This document shows positions 8,781-17,689 of a stretch of DNA of 64,000 bases, piece by piece (positions within the stretch are counted from its first letter, which is position 1; every line of letters starts with the position of its first letter). The notes beneath the pieces were generated by a model. It made no database searches, had not been told where the DNA came from, and saw nothing but the letters and a program-made list of their open reading frames with translations. The position numbers and the translations under genes are program-made. The stretch comes from CAZCTC01 sp964501335 (lineage in GTDB: Bacteria; Chloroflexota; Anaerolineae; B4-G1; SLSP01), in contig CAZCTC010000011.1 in assembly GCA_964501335.1 (NCBI GenBank), forward strand, positions 94,118 to 158,117. The letters run 5' to 3'.

Positions 8781-9806
8781 TCAGCGGGTGTTGAGAGCTC
8801 GAAAGATCATTTTCAGGATTTCGGGGCGGGCATTGAAGGGAATCAGATGGACTTCCGGGTGTTCCTTATGGTAAACGCGGAAGATTTCATCGGCAAAGTC
8901 CGGCCCCAGGCTCTCTACCCCGGCAAAATCGAGAATCACCTGCCTGAAGCGTTCCAGGCGGGGCACCAACCGGCGGGCCTGAGAGCGGGAGATGAGGTTC
9001 TCATCGCCATAGCCGGCCAGGGCTACGGGAATATTGGTGCGGTCGAAACGGGGGCGGTCGGGATCGGTGGAGTAGCGGCTGAAGACTTCGGCGAGTTCGG
9101 TGGGAGAGTGAACTGCGAGTTCCAGGATGACGGCGGTGCCGGTCTGGAAAAGAGGATTTTCTTCTACCAGCCAGTAACCCGACTGTTCGTTATGGGAAAA
9201 GCGGAGGTTGTGGGAGACGATGTCGAAAGAGTCAAAGCAGCGGGAGATGAAGAAGAGGCCTTCGCCGTTGTGATGATCGGGAGCGGTGGTCAACTTGCCT
9301 TTGGCCAGTTCCAGGCAGCTTTGTTGAGGATCGTTCAATTCCAGGGCGGTCTGGATTTTGTCGAAGATCCCCAGGCCGTCATCGATGACCATGAACCGTA
9401 TCAGGTGATTGCCGGCTGTTAATTTCAGAAGGACGGAATTTCCTTCCGAGTGTTGAACGGCATTGTTCAGGATTCCCGTCAGGCCATATTGGCAGAGGTG
9501 GAGGATATGGGGCGGCAGATATTGGAGCGGTTCTTTAAAGTAGAGCCGCCAGATTTCATCTTCTTGCAATTCGGCCAGAGGTAATTGTTGGGAGATTTCG
9601 ACGGGGCGTTTGTATTCTCGCCGGCGGGAAGTCCCCGTGGAGATCAGGGCTCCGGAATCGGCCAGCTTCTGGATGTGGCGTTGAGCGGCCTGGCGCGAAA
9701 TATGGAATTCAGCGGCGACCGCAGCGCTCAAGTCATGGGGATGGGCCTCGACATGGGCGATGATCCATTGGTTGATTTTAACGGAACGTTCGGCGCGAGA
9801 TTCCAT
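8781..9806 (-). CDS. HTH - histidine-kinase-type ATPase - STAS-like (DUF4325) regulator
   Basis: A 341-residue soluble protein with three parts. Residues 5-65 form a winged HTH (HISRQAAQRHIQKL). Residues 95-240 are a GHKL ATPase: N-box ILNNAVQHS, G1 box DDGLGIF, G2-like GEGLFFISR. Residues 255-335 are a DUF4325 STAS-like domain (RRLVPRLERFRQVILDFAG). No phosphoacceptor histidine domain is present, so this is not an ordinary sensor kinase. The parts recall a SpoIIAB-like kinase and SpoIIAA-like STAS partner fused with a DNA-binding head; self-regulation through phosphorylation is inference. Start at 9806 with GGGGG upstream. Confidence 0.8.
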   Translation of the reverse strand: MESRAERSVKINQWIIAHVEAHPHDLSAAVAAEFHISRQAAQRHIQKLADSGALISTGTSRRREYKRPVEISQQLPLAELQEDEIWRLYFKEPLQYLPPHILHLCQYGLTGILNNAVQHSEGNSVLLKLTAGNHLIRFMVIDDGLGIFDKIQTALELNDPQQSCLELAKGKLTTAPDHHNGEGLFFISRCFDSFDIVSHNLRFSHNEQSGYWLVEENPLFQTGTAVILELAVHSPTELAEVFSRYSTDPDRPRFDRTNIPVALAGYGDENLISRSQARRLVPRLERFRQVILDFAGVESLGPDFADEIFRVYHKEHPEVHLIPFNARPEILKMIFRALNTR

Positions 9807-9837
9807 GGTTCCCCCGGAACTGTGAATTAGAGATGGC

Positions 9838-9935
9838 TTATTGTAAAACGTGAAACGTAAAACGTAAAATGTAATGATCTGTTGTCCCAGTGTAAAAGTC
9901 CATTTTTCGGTGGCTTTCTGAGGCCGGCGGGTCCC
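9838..9935 (+). repeat. AAAACGT heptamers and a decayed family A hairpin
   Basis: Four to five 7-bp units of the AAAACGT type (9842-9875) are followed by a poor left flank and a degenerate palindrome (TTTTTCGGTGGCTTTCTGAG then GCCGGCGG, 9903-9930) that stops where a family B copy begins. Confidence 0.6.
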
Positions 9936-10180
9936 CAAGGAACCGTGGTCGCCAAATAAAATTGTCAAAAAGCGTTTTTTTATTCCCCCTATTCCCCCTG
10001 CCCCCCTTTCCCCCGAGGGAAAGGGGGGATAGTTAAGCATTTTGGTCGCGCTGCAAAGCAGCGCGACCAAAATGCAATTAATATTCTCCTCTTCTGGTCT
10101 GCTTGTGAGAGAGAGGGGGGCAGATCAGGCAACTTAAGCCATTTGCGATAGCAATTCCTTGAAAAAGGAGGAAAGAAAAA
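9936..10180 (+). repeat. Family B repeat, copy 1
   Basis: A roughly 245-bp sequence repeated at 19621-19880. Landmarks: GCCAAATAAAATTGTCAAAA, a C-rich stretch with CCCCCGAGGG, a hairpin at 10037-10075 (arms GCATTTTGGTCGCGCTGC and GCAGCGCGACCAAAATGC, loop AAA) and GGCAACTTAAGCCATTTGCG. No coding potential. Confidence 0.8.
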
Positions 10181-10395
10181 GTTTGTTTTTTCGCGCGCCG
10201 TCTGCGGCGCGCGAAAAAATGAATAAAAAACTCTCTCTTTCCATCCTGCGCGTCGTATCTTACGGGAAAATGCCCTGTGCGGAACGTTACAAAACCGAGG
10301 TGGAGATAGAAAGAACCTTTCGCGTTTCGCGTTTCGCGTTTGGCGCATCACGTTATACAATGAGGCATCATTTCCCCGACGAACAGGAGGACCGG
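10181..10395 (+). repeat. Family A repeat followed by TTTCGCG heptamers
   Basis: Hairpin 10186-10219: arms TTTTTTCGCGCGCCG and CGGCGCGCGAAAAAA, loop TCTG, then AATAAAAAACTCTCTC and a right flank to about 10300. Three TTTCGCG heptamers follow at 10318-10338, just before the leader of the aminopeptidase gene. Confidence 0.8.
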
Positions 10396-10399
10396 ACGC

Positions 10400-11224
10400 A
10401 TGAAAATTTTGATTGCAGCCGATATGGAAGGGGTTTCCGGCGTTGTACATTGGGACGATGTCACGGCAGGTCTTCCCGAGTATGAGCGCTTCCGGCGCAT
10501 CATGACCGGCGATGTCAATGCGGCTATCCGCGCGGCGATCGATGCGGGCGCTCAGGATGTTTTGATCACCGACGGCCATGCTTTGGGGCGCAATCTGTTG
10601 TTGGAAGAGCTGGATCCCCGGGTCCACTTCAATCGGGGCTGCGCCGGCCCGCTTTCGATGGTCCAGGGAGTAGAGACCGGGGTCGATGGGGTGATGTTTG
10701 TGGGGTACCATGCCCGGGCCGGCTGCCCCAATTCGATTTTGAGTCATACTTATACCGGCGATCGGATTTTGGAAGTGCGGCTGAACGGTGAGGAGGTCGG
10801 TGAGACGGGGATCAATGCCGCGTTGTGCGGTCACTTCGGCGTGCCGGTCGTCATGATTTCTGGGGATCAGGCGGTCTGTTTTGAGGCGACGATGTTGTTG
10901 GGTGAGATTGAAAGCGCGGCGGTCAAATATGCCTGGAGCCGGATGGGGGCCGAATGCCTGCCGCTGGAGGAAGCGCGCCGGTTGATCGGTCAGGCGGCTT
11001 TCCGCGGCGTGACGCGGCTGCGCGAGGGGCAGGCCCCGGCTCCATATCGGTTGGAGACGCCCATTACGGTGAGTGTGATGCTGAGAGATCCGTTGATGAT
11101 CGAGCAGGCGTTGTGGGTGCCGGGAGCCCGGCAGGTTGATGACCGGCGTATTGAATATACCGGCCCCGATATGGTGACGGTTTTTCAGGCTTTCCGCTCC
11201 ATGACCATTTTGTCCCGGGTATAA
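10400..11224 (+). CDS. M55 family D-aminopeptidase (DppA-like)
   Basis: A 274-residue zinc peptidase of the M55/DppA family, which removes N-terminal D-residues from short peptides. Metal ligands expected from B. subtilis DppA are present at matching positions: D8 and E10 (AADMEG), H60 (TDGH), H104 (VGYHA) and a glutamate in NGEEVGETG. The length is normal for the family. It is probably cytoplasmic, recycling D-Ala peptides from cell wall or imported peptides. AGGAGG stands 9 nt before the ATG. No dpp transporter genes adjoin, so it appears to be monocistronic between repeat regions. Confidence 0.9.
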   Translation: MKILIAADMEGVSGVVHWDDVTAGLPEYERFRRIMTGDVNAAIRAAIDAGAQDVLITDGHALGRNLLLEELDPRVHFNRGCAGPLSMVQGVETGVDGVMFVGYHARAGCPNSILSHTYTGDRILEVRLNGEEVGETGINAALCGHFGVPVVMISGDQAVCFEATMLLGEIESAAVKYAWSRMGAECLPLEEARRLIGQAAFRGVTRLREGQAPAPYRLETPITVSVMLRDPLMIEQALWVPGARQVDDRRIEYTGPDMVTVFQAFRSMTILSRV

Positions 11225-11570
11225 GGCGGCACCCCGAAGGATGAAAATTCAGCGGAAGTAGACAGCGGTAAGCAGACAGTAGACAGCCTGCGTCGCCTGT
11301 GCGGCTCTGGAAAAGGGCAAAGAAAGTAGACAGCGGCAAGTAGACCGTAGACAGCCCGTGTCGCCGGGGCGGCTCTGGAAAAGCCCTTGTTTTCGCGGGC
11401 TTTCTGAAGCCCGCGAAAACATAAACAAAAAAACTCTCTTTCCCTGCTTCGCACCGCGCGGCGTATCTGACCGGGAAAAGATCATTTGCGGGACGTTACA
11501 AGGCCGGGTTATTTTCAGGACAGAACGCCATGCCGGGGGCGGCACCCCGAAAAATGAAAATGGTTTGTCC
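11225..11570 (+). repeat. Tandem family A modules
   Basis: Directly after the stop codon: a right-end fragment (GGCGGCACCCCGAAGGATGA), GTAGACA heptamers (11253-11287), a left flank (11291-11318) that switches to AAAGAAAGTAGACAG heptamers, and a second left flank leading to the hairpin at 11388-11421 (arms TGTTTTCGCGGGCTT and AAGCCCGCGAAAACA, loop TCTG) and a full right flank ending in CGGCACCCCG. Confidence 0.85.
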
Positions 11571-12090
11571 GGGCGCTGGCCCTCTCCCTAATCCCTCCCC
11601 CCTGCGGTTGTGAAGGCGCAACGCGCTTCCAGGAGATTCGTGGCGAAGATACGCCGCCGGCATCGGAGTGAGGGGGAGGGACTTCAGAGTGCGTTGCCGG
11701 GGCGGCTCTGGAAAAGGCTATGTTTTTGTGCGCATTCTGATGCGCACAAAAACATCAACAAAAAAACTCTCTTTCCCTGCTTCGCACCGCGCGTCGCATC
11801 TGACCGGGAAAAGATCATTTGCGGGACGCGGCAAGGCCGGGGGCCATGCCAGCGCAGGCTATTTTCAGGACAGAACGCCATGCCGGGGGCGGCACCCCGA
11901 AAAATGAAAATAGACGATTCGTCAGGATTGGGTACCCACAAGGGGTACCCCTACGGGAGACGTTTTCCGGGTAGGGGCGGCCCGATGTGGCCGCCCTCGG
12001 GGAGATTTTTGCAGGGCGGGGCCTATTTTCAGGACAGAAAACATATTCTTCCTGCGCGGTTAGCTCCGAAAACAAGAGAAAGAAAAGCCC
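11571..12090 (+). repeat. C-rich inverted repeat, family A unit and a further module
   Basis: A C-rich/G-rich inverted repeat (CTCCCTAATCCCTCCCCCCT ... GAGTGAGGGGGAGGG, 11581-11682) precedes a family A unit with a perfect hairpin at 11720-11755 (arms ATGTTTTTGTGCGCAT and ATGCGCACAAAAACAT, loop TCTG). The right flank ends near 11910 and is followed by a GGGTACCCACAAGGGGTACC module (11930-11953) and GC-rich DNA to the next gene's ribosome binding site. No gene is supported in this 880-bp gap. Confidence 0.8.
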
Positions 12091-12104
12091 ATTGAGGAGG
12101 GGAC

Positions 12105-13046
12105 ATGGCTGAAGAGACCTTTGCCGACCTGATGCATGCAGTCAACCAGGGTTTTGAAGCCGGACTTTGGTCTACAACCCTGGAGCGGATTGAGGCGGCC
12201 TTGCTTTGCTTTCCCGAACGGGCCACCTTGTTGAACTATTATCGTGCCTGTTTGAATGTTCGATTGGATCGGCACGATCAGGTATTGACGATTTTACAGG
12301 GCATTTTGGATTCGGGGGTTTGGATGTCCGAGGACCTTCTTCGGAAGGCTCCTTCATTTGTATCTTTGCAGGGGCAGACGGAATTTGAAGCTCTGGTGGT
12401 TCGGAGTGTGGCTTTGCGGGAGGCAGATCCAGAGGCGGGCCGCAGGGATGCGGTGATTTTGGAGCCGGCAGGCCCTCAACCCTGGCCTTTGCTGCTTGCG
12501 CTTCACGGCAACAATACCCGGGCAGGCGATTTTGCTCCAGCCTGGGAAGCCGCACGGGCGGCCGGATGGCTGGTTGTGGTTCCTCAATCCGGTCAGGCAC
12601 TTTGGACCGGGCATTATGTCTGGAACGATCAATCGGTTGGGGTGGCCGAAGTGCTGGATTGTTATCGGACGATAGCGGCGCGCTATTCGCTCGACCGGAA
12701 GCGGATGATTCTGGCCGGCCATTCGATGGGAGGGCAACTGGCGTTGCGTCTGGCCCTGGGGGGGAGCCCGGCCGTGGGTGGTTTTATTCTGGTAGGGCCC
12801 TATTTCCCTCCATTGGAGGAATGGGAAGCGTTGATTTCCGGTGCGCAGGGACGAGCCTTGAGAGGAAAGGTTTTTCTGGGCGAAAACGATGTTGCTTTGC
12901 CGAAGGAACGGGTGCGGGCTGTGGTGGAGCGGTTAAACACCGCCGGAATCGTCTGTCAATTGGAGATGTTGCCTGAGCGCGGGCATGAGGTGCCCCCTGA
13001 TTTTGGAGAGTTGTTGGGGGCGGCTATGATCTTTGTTGAAGATTGA
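12105..13046 (+). CDS. TPR-like N-domain plus alpha/beta hydrolase, paralogue 1
   Basis: A 313-residue protein. Residues 1-100 are helical and TPR-like (FPERATLLNYYRACLNVRLD). Residues 120-313 form an alpha/beta hydrolase resembling phospholipase/carboxylesterases: nucleophile Ser in GHSMGG, acid in LGENDVALP, His in RGHEVPPDF, and an oxyanion-type LLALHGN segment. It probably cleaves an ester; the substrate is unknown. GGAGGGG precedes ATG 12105. A closely related paralogue follows after 33 nt. Confidence 0.75.
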   Translation: MAEETFADLMHAVNQGFEAGLWSTTLERIEAALLCFPERATLLNYYRACLNVRLDRHDQVLTILQGILDSGVWMSEDLLRKAPSFVSLQGQTEFEALVVRSVALREADPEAGRRDAVILEPAGPQPWPLLLALHGNNTRAGDFAPAWEAARAAGWLVVVPQSGQALWTGHYVWNDQSVGVAEVLDCYRTIAARYSLDRKRMILAGHSMGGQLALRLALGGSPAVGGFILVGPYFPPLEEWEALISGAQGRALRGKVFLGENDVALPKERVRAVVERLNTAGIVCQLEMLPERGHEVPPDFGELLGAAMIFVED

Positions 13047-13079
13047 TCTTTTATCGTAAAACCAAAAGGAGCCATGCTA

Positions 13080-14021
13080 ATGTCTGAAGAAACTATTCAA
13101 GAACTGATGGATGTGATTGAACAGGGATTCGCTTCCCAAAATTGGGCTCCGACCCTGGAACTGGTGGTGGCGGCGATGCCGCGTTTTCCCGAACATTCTA
13201 CCCTTTTGAACTATTACAGCGCCTGTCTGGCGGCGCGCCTGGACCGCTATGATGAATCGTTGACCTTTCTGCAGGGGATTCTGGATTCGGGGAGCTGGCT
13301 TTCAGAAAATATCCTTCGTAAATCGCCTTCTTTCGTGCCGTTGCAGGGACGGGCGGATTTTGAAGCTCTGGCGGCCCGTAGCCTGGATTTGCATGCCCGG
13401 GAGCGGGCGGAAGGCCGGGAGTCGCCCTTGATTGGGGAACCGTCGGGGCCTCAACCCTGGCCGTTGTTGATCGCGCTCCATGGCAACAGTTCCAATGCGG
13501 CGGCTTTTGCCGAGCCGTGGAAGACGGCTCAGGCGGCTGGTTGGTTGACGGCCCTTCCCGAGTCCAGTCAGGCGGTTTGGCGCGATACCTATGTCTGGAA
13601 CGATCAGCAGGTGGGAACGGCGGATGTGCTGGCCTGTTACCGTGCCCTGTGCGAACAATATTCCATCGATTCAATGCATGGGATTATCGCCGGCCATTCG
13701 ATGGGCGGACAGCTGGCGCTGCGGCTGGCCTTGACCGAAAGTCTGCCTCTCTGTGGATTTATTCTGCTCGGGCCCTATTTTCCGGAACTGGATGAATGGG
13801 GGGCGTTGATTGCGGCCGCGCAGGGGCGGCCGTTGCGGGGTGTGGTCTTCCTGGGGGAAAACGATCGGGCGTTGCCTCAGGACCATGTGCGGGCGGTGGT
13901 GGATCAGTTGAATGCGGTGGGGATTGTCTGTCGGCTGGAGATGCTGCCCGGACGAGGGCATGAGATCCCGCCCGATTTTGCGGAGTTGCTGAAGCCGGCC
14001 CTGGATTTTGTCAAAGGATAG
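13080..14021 (+). CDS. TPR-like N-domain plus alpha/beta hydrolase, paralogue 2
   Basis: A tandem duplicate of the preceding gene (313 residues; the same architecture and shared blocks such as GPQPWPLL, GHSMGGQLALRLAL, LGEND). The triad is intact: Ser in GHSMGG, Asp in LGENDRALP, His in RGHEIPPDF. The start at 13080 is taken because AAAAGGAG lies 8 nt upstream and it matches the paralogue's N-terminus; ATG 13074 would leave only 2 nt of spacing. Both genes are probably co-transcribed. Retention of both active sites after clear divergence suggests different substrates. Confidence 0.75.
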   Translation: MSEETIQELMDVIEQGFASQNWAPTLELVVAAMPRFPEHSTLLNYYSACLAARLDRYDESLTFLQGILDSGSWLSENILRKSPSFVPLQGRADFEALAARSLDLHARERAEGRESPLIGEPSGPQPWPLLIALHGNSSNAAAFAEPWKTAQAAGWLTALPESSQAVWRDTYVWNDQQVGTADVLACYRALCEQYSIDSMHGIIAGHSMGGQLALRLALTESLPLCGFILLGPYFPELDEWGALIAAAQGRPLRGVVFLGENDRALPQDHVRAVVDQLNAVGIVCRLEMLPGRGHEIPPDFAELLKPALDFVKG

Positions 14022-14135
14022 TTTTTTTCAGAGTTCAGTTGCCCGGTTCCTGTCCCGTGGTAAAATCCTTTTGTCCATTTTTTGCACAAAAATTCCATTT
14101 TCAGCGATTGAAATCGTTGAAGGAGCAATGAAGCG

Positions 14136-15626
14136 ATGGCGCTGACCAAGATCGTCTGTACATTGGGGCCTGCCTGTGAAGCACCGGAAACTTTGCGAGC
14201 CATGATCCGCGCCGGTATGACAGTGGCGCGCCTGAACTTTTCCCATGGAACTCCCGATCAAAAGCGGGCGCAGGTGGAAGTTCTGCGCCGTCTTTCGCGG
14301 GAGGAAAACCGGTACGTGGCAATTATGGCGGATCTCCAGGGGCCCAAGATTCGGGTGGGCGATTTACCTCCCGAAGGGGTGATGTTGCAGGAAGGCAGTG
14401 AGATCGCGTTGGTTGCCGGGGAGAGCTCTTCCGATCCCCAGCACGAGATTCCCTTCCCTCATCCCGATATTGTGGCGGATATCCAGCGAGGAAACCGTAT
14501 TTTGTTGGATGACGGCACGTTGGAGCTGGAAGTGCTTTCTGTGGCGCCGCCGCGAGTGCGCTGTCGCGTGCGGGTGGGCGGTAAATTGACCTCGCACAAG
14601 GGCGTCAATCTGCCCGGCGTGCCGTTGCGTCTTTCGGCGATGACCGATAAGGATCGGGTCGATGCTCAGATGGCGGTCGATTTGGGCGTCGATTATCTGG
14701 CTCTTTCGTTTGTGCGGAAAGCGGCTGATGTGGTGGAATTGCAGCACTTCTTGCAGAATTACGCCGGGGTGACCTCCGAGCGGCAGGTGGGGGTGAATCC
14801 CAATCAGTTGCCGGCCATTGTCTCTAAGATTGAGAAGCCGGAAGCGTTGCTGGATCTGGAATCCATCGTGCGGCAGAGCGATGCCGTGATGGTGGCCCGC
14901 GGCGATTTGGGCGTCGAGACAGCTCCGGAGCAGGTGCCGCTGGCGCAGAAGCAGATCATCCGTCTTTGTAATCGTATGGGGAAGCCGGTGATTACGGCCA
15001 CCCAGATGTTGCAATCGATGATCGACAATCCGCGGCCGACCCGTGCTGAGGCCTCCGATGTGGCCAATGCGATTATCGACGGCAGTGATGCCGTGATGCT
15101 TTCGGGCGAGACTTCGGTGGGGCGCTATCCGATCGAAGCGGTGCAGATGATGACGAAGATTGCGGAGAATGTGGAGGCTTCGACATCGTTCCCCTATCAT
15201 CAGCTGTTGCAGCTGGATGCAGATGAAGGCGAATCGACGGCGGCGCGGGTTTCGCGGGCGATCAGCCGTTCCACCGTGGAAATCTCCGAGGATGTGAATG
15301 CGACCGCGATTTTGACCTCATCGGAATCCGGCCGGACGGCGCGGATGGTGGCTCGTCATCGGCCGCACGTTCCTCTATTGGGGATGACCCCCTTTGAAGA
15401 GACGGCCCGGCGGATGAATCTGGTCTGGGGCGTGATCCCGGTGGTGGTGACCGATTTTGTAAACACCGACCATATGATTCAGACGATGGTGCGGGCGGCG
15501 GTGGCGCGGGGGTATGCTCAGGTGGGACGGGAAGTCGTCCTGACGGCGGGGATTCCGCTGGAAGTCCACGGCGTGACCAATATGCTCAAGGTGCACACCG
15601 TTCGTGCCGTCGATCTGGAAGAGTAG
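14136..15626 (+). CDS. pyk: Pyruvate kinase
   Basis: A 496-residue pyruvate kinase, converting phosphoenolpyruvate and ADP to pyruvate and ATP. Visible signatures: TKIVCTLGPA at the N-terminus, ARLNFSHG, ADLQGPKIRVG, the catalytic-lysine region VSKIEKPEALLDLE, VMVARGDLGVE, TATQMLQSMI, and SDAVMLSGETSVGRYP. The C-terminal domain is normal, with no extra phosphohistidine domain. AAGGAG lies 10 nt before ATG 14136; an out-of-frame ATG sits between them. A separate promoter is likely in the 114-bp gap after the hydrolase pair. Confidence 0.95.
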   Translation: MALTKIVCTLGPACEAPETLRAMIRAGMTVARLNFSHGTPDQKRAQVEVLRRLSREENRYVAIMADLQGPKIRVGDLPPEGVMLQEGSEIALVAGESSSDPQHEIPFPHPDIVADIQRGNRILLDDGTLELEVLSVAPPRVRCRVRVGGKLTSHKGVNLPGVPLRLSAMTDKDRVDAQMAVDLGVDYLALSFVRKAADVVELQHFLQNYAGVTSERQVGVNPNQLPAIVSKIEKPEALLDLESIVRQSDAVMVARGDLGVETAPEQVPLAQKQIIRLCNRMGKPVITATQMLQSMIDNPRPTRAEASDVANAIIDGSDAVMLSGETSVGRYPIEAVQMMTKIAENVEASTSFPYHQLLQLDADEGESTAARVSRAISRSTVEISEDVNATAILTSSESGRTARMVARHRPHVPLLGMTPFEETARRMNLVWGVIPVVVTDFVNTDHMIQTMVRAAVARGYAQVGREVVLTAGIPLEVHGVTNMLKVHTVRAVDLEE

Positions 15627-16060
15627 CAGGGGAAGTTGACAGCAGACAGTCTGCGTCGCCGGGGCAGCTCTGGAAAAAGCCATGGTTTGGTTGGCCCTCC
15701 CCCCTGCCCCTCTCTCTTGTTTTGTTGTTAAGTATTGCCGCGATTCGAGTTGATGCGTTTTTGGGTGTAGTCGCGAGCGATGCGGGAGGGAGAGGGGGGA
15801 GAAGACGCCGTGGGGGCAGATCTGGAAAAAGCCATGGTTTGGTTGCCCCTCACCCCCCGGCACCCTGCTTCGCACCGCGCGCGGGAGAGGGGGAGTAAGA
15901 GATCGTTGCCGGGGCGGTTCTGGAAAAAGGCTATGTTTTCGTGCGCATTCTGATGCGCACGAAAACATAAACAAAAAACCTCTCTCCCCTCGAGCCGGCG
16001 CGGCGTCCCTTAGGGGGAAAGGGTCAGGTGCGGGTGAGTGGGTGGCACCCCGAAGGATGA
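15627..16060 (+). repeat. Three successive family A left ends, two with C-rich inverted repeats, one with full hairpin
   Basis: Left flank 15655-15677 leads, after a short hairpin arm (ATGGTTTGGTT), into a C-rich inverted repeat (15691-15799). A second left flank (15808-15834) repeats the pattern into another (15841-15899). A third (15904-15931) leads to a complete hairpin at 15933-15968 (arms ATGTTTTCGTGCGCAT and ATGCGCACGAAAACAT, loop TCTG) and a right flank ending in GGCACCCCGAAGGATGA. Confidence 0.85.
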
Positions 16061-16330
16061 AAAAGGTTGTCTGGCGCGGTTTCGGGTCTGCGAACCCCAG
16101 GCTACCTTAAGGTCGCCCCTTTGGGGCTGAGAATGCTTGACAAGAAGGCGCCTGTTAATGCGGCGGGGGCAAAAAAAGGGGAAGGGGGAATTTGCATGCC
16201 TTCTGAGGCGTGCAAATTCCCCAAAAAACAAACTTCCTCCTCTTTCCCCCGCGAGCGGGGGAAAGGGGAGGGCCGGGGAGGGGGCCAGTGCGGCCTATTT
16301 TCAGGTCCGCACCGGTAAGAAATAAAAAAG
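16061..16330 (+). repeat. Family C palindromic repeat, copy 1
   Basis: A module CCCCAGGCTACCTTAAGGTC ... GGCTGAGAATGCTTGACAAG (16093-16144) leads to a hairpin at 16185-16222 (arms GGGGAATTTGCATGCCT and AGGCGTGCAAATTCCCC, one G-T pair, loop TCTG), then a C-rich/G-rich inverted repeat (16235-16285). Near-identical copies of the module plus hairpin occur at 24569-24724, and of the hairpin at 51562. Confidence 0.8.
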
Positions 16331-16380
16331 GAGGCAGTTATACAACTGCCCCCTTTGAAATCAGACGGAGAAATTTGTAT

Positions 16381-16851
16381 CTACTCAGTCGCCGCCATTT
16401 CCGGGGCCGCCATCGCTACCTGAGGGGTTCCACAATAAGGACAGAGAGTCCATTCCAACTGCAAGGGGTGCCGGCAGTTGTGGCAGGTTTTCTTCAAATG
16501 GGCATGGCAATGGGGGCAATAGAGAAATTCAGCCCGAGTTTTTGCGCCGCAGGATGGACATACTTCCGGTTCTTCGATGGCTTGCAGCAGGGCTTCCTGC
16601 TCCAACGCCCGTTCGTAAGCTTCGGAAAGGGTTTCTTTGGGGCGCAGCAGAAAATAGATAAACAGTCCCGGCAACGTTAAAATTGCTACCATCAAACTGG
16701 CCAGAATTCGTGCAATCACATCCCGGCTGCGGTTCCGCATGTCGTGATAGGTCCAGATAATCATCGCTAACCACAGGCTGGAGAGAAAGACCGATGTGAA
16801 AAGCACGATCCCCATAACAATCTGGGGCAGTTGTTCTAACAAGAAATCCAT
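16381..16851 (-). CDS. Membrane-anchored double zinc-ribbon protein
   Basis: A 156-residue protein with two N-terminal transmembrane helices (about 7-30 and 43-70), a charged stretch, and two C-terminal zinc ribbons: CPSCGAK ... YCPHCHAHL and CHNCRHP ... LCPYCGTP. This layout resembles the DZANK-type double zinc ribbons found in many bacterial membrane proteins; the function is unknown, though a protein-binding cytoplasmic tail is plausible. Start 16851 has AAAGGAG 9 nt upstream; an extension to 16887 is less likely. Divergent from radC. Confidence 0.75.
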   Translation of the reverse strand: MDFLLEQLPQIVMGIVLFTSVFLSSLWLAMIIWTYHDMRNRSRDVIARILASLMVAILTLPGLFIYFLLRPKETLSEAYERALEQEALLQAIEEPEVCPSCGAKTRAEFLYCPHCHAHLKKTCHNCRHPLQLEWTLCPYCGTPQVAMAAPEMAATE

Positions 16852-16963
16852 ATCCAAAACTCCTTTCCGTTCCACCCGGCTGAGCACTGGTCATCAATCT
16901 AAAGGAAGACCGGGTGTTCGTGACCGCGGGCATTATACCATTGCCCGCAAGGGAGGCAAGGAG

Positions 16964-17659
16964 ATGGTCTATTTAACCTTAAAAGAGATGCCGGTAGAGG
17001 AACGTCCGCGCGAGCGGTTGGGGCGGCTGGGGGCGAGCGTCCTTTCGACGACGGAGTTGCTGGCGATTATTTTGCGGACGGGCAGCGATGGGGAGAATGT
17101 GCTCAATCTGGCGGCCCGGCTGATTTCCAGCTACGGCGGGTTGGGGGGATTGGCCCGGGCGGATCTGGCGCAGCTCTCGGGGGAGCGCGGCCTGGGGCCG
17201 GCCAAGGGGTCGCAACTGCTGGCGGCTCTGGAATTGGGGCGGCGATTGATGTCGGAGTCGCCGGAGGAGCGCTTTCAGATTCGGGCTCCGGGCGATGCAG
17301 CCAATTTGTTGATTCCGTTGTTGGGGTATAAGGAACAGGAGCACTTTGCCGTGCTCTATCTGGATACCCGGAATCGGGTGTTGGAGCAGGAGATCCTTTA
17401 CAAAGGCAGCCTGAACACTTCCCTGGTGCGGGTGGCGGAGGTTTTCCGGGGGGCGGTGCGGCGGAATTGCGCGGGGGTGATTGTGGCCCACAACCATCCC
17501 TCCGGCGATCCCAGCCCTTCTCCTGAGGATGTAGCCCTGACGCGGCGGCTGGTGGAAGCCGGGAAATTGTTGGAGGTGGATCTGTTGGACCATTTAGTGG
17601 TAGGACAGGCCCGTTACGTCAGCCTGCGCGAGCGGGGCCTGGGCTTTGATGGTGGATAG
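16964..17659 (+). CDS. radC: RadC-family JAB/MPN-domain protein
   Basis: A 231-residue RadC homologue of standard length. A helix-hairpin-helix-like N-domain (residues 20-95, GLGPAKGSQLLAALELGRRL) precedes a JAB1/MPN metalloprotease-fold domain with the conserved HNHPSGDPSPSPEDVALTRR motif, including the His, Ser and Asp metal-site residues. Its biochemical role is still unsettled despite the historical DNA-repair name. The start at 16964 follows GGGAGG at 8 nt. Chromosomal radC is ordinary; nothing around it suggests a plasmid or phage anti-restriction locus. Confidence 0.9.
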   Translation: MVYLTLKEMPVEERPRERLGRLGASVLSTTELLAIILRTGSDGENVLNLAARLISSYGGLGGLARADLAQLSGERGLGPAKGSQLLAALELGRRLMSESPEERFQIRAPGDAANLLIPLLGYKEQEHFAVLYLDTRNRVLEQEILYKGSLNTSLVRVAEVFRGAVRRNCAGVIVAHNHPSGDPSPSPEDVALTRRLVEAGKLLEVDLLDHLVVGQARYVSLRERGLGFDGG

Positions 17660-17689
17660 GCAGGGTGAATTCTTTCAAGGAGGATCGCA

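Noticed and set aside
16964..17659. radC as a marker of a mobile or anti-restriction locus
   Set aside because: Its neighbours are ordinary chromosomal genes and there are no plasmid, phage or restriction genes nearby.
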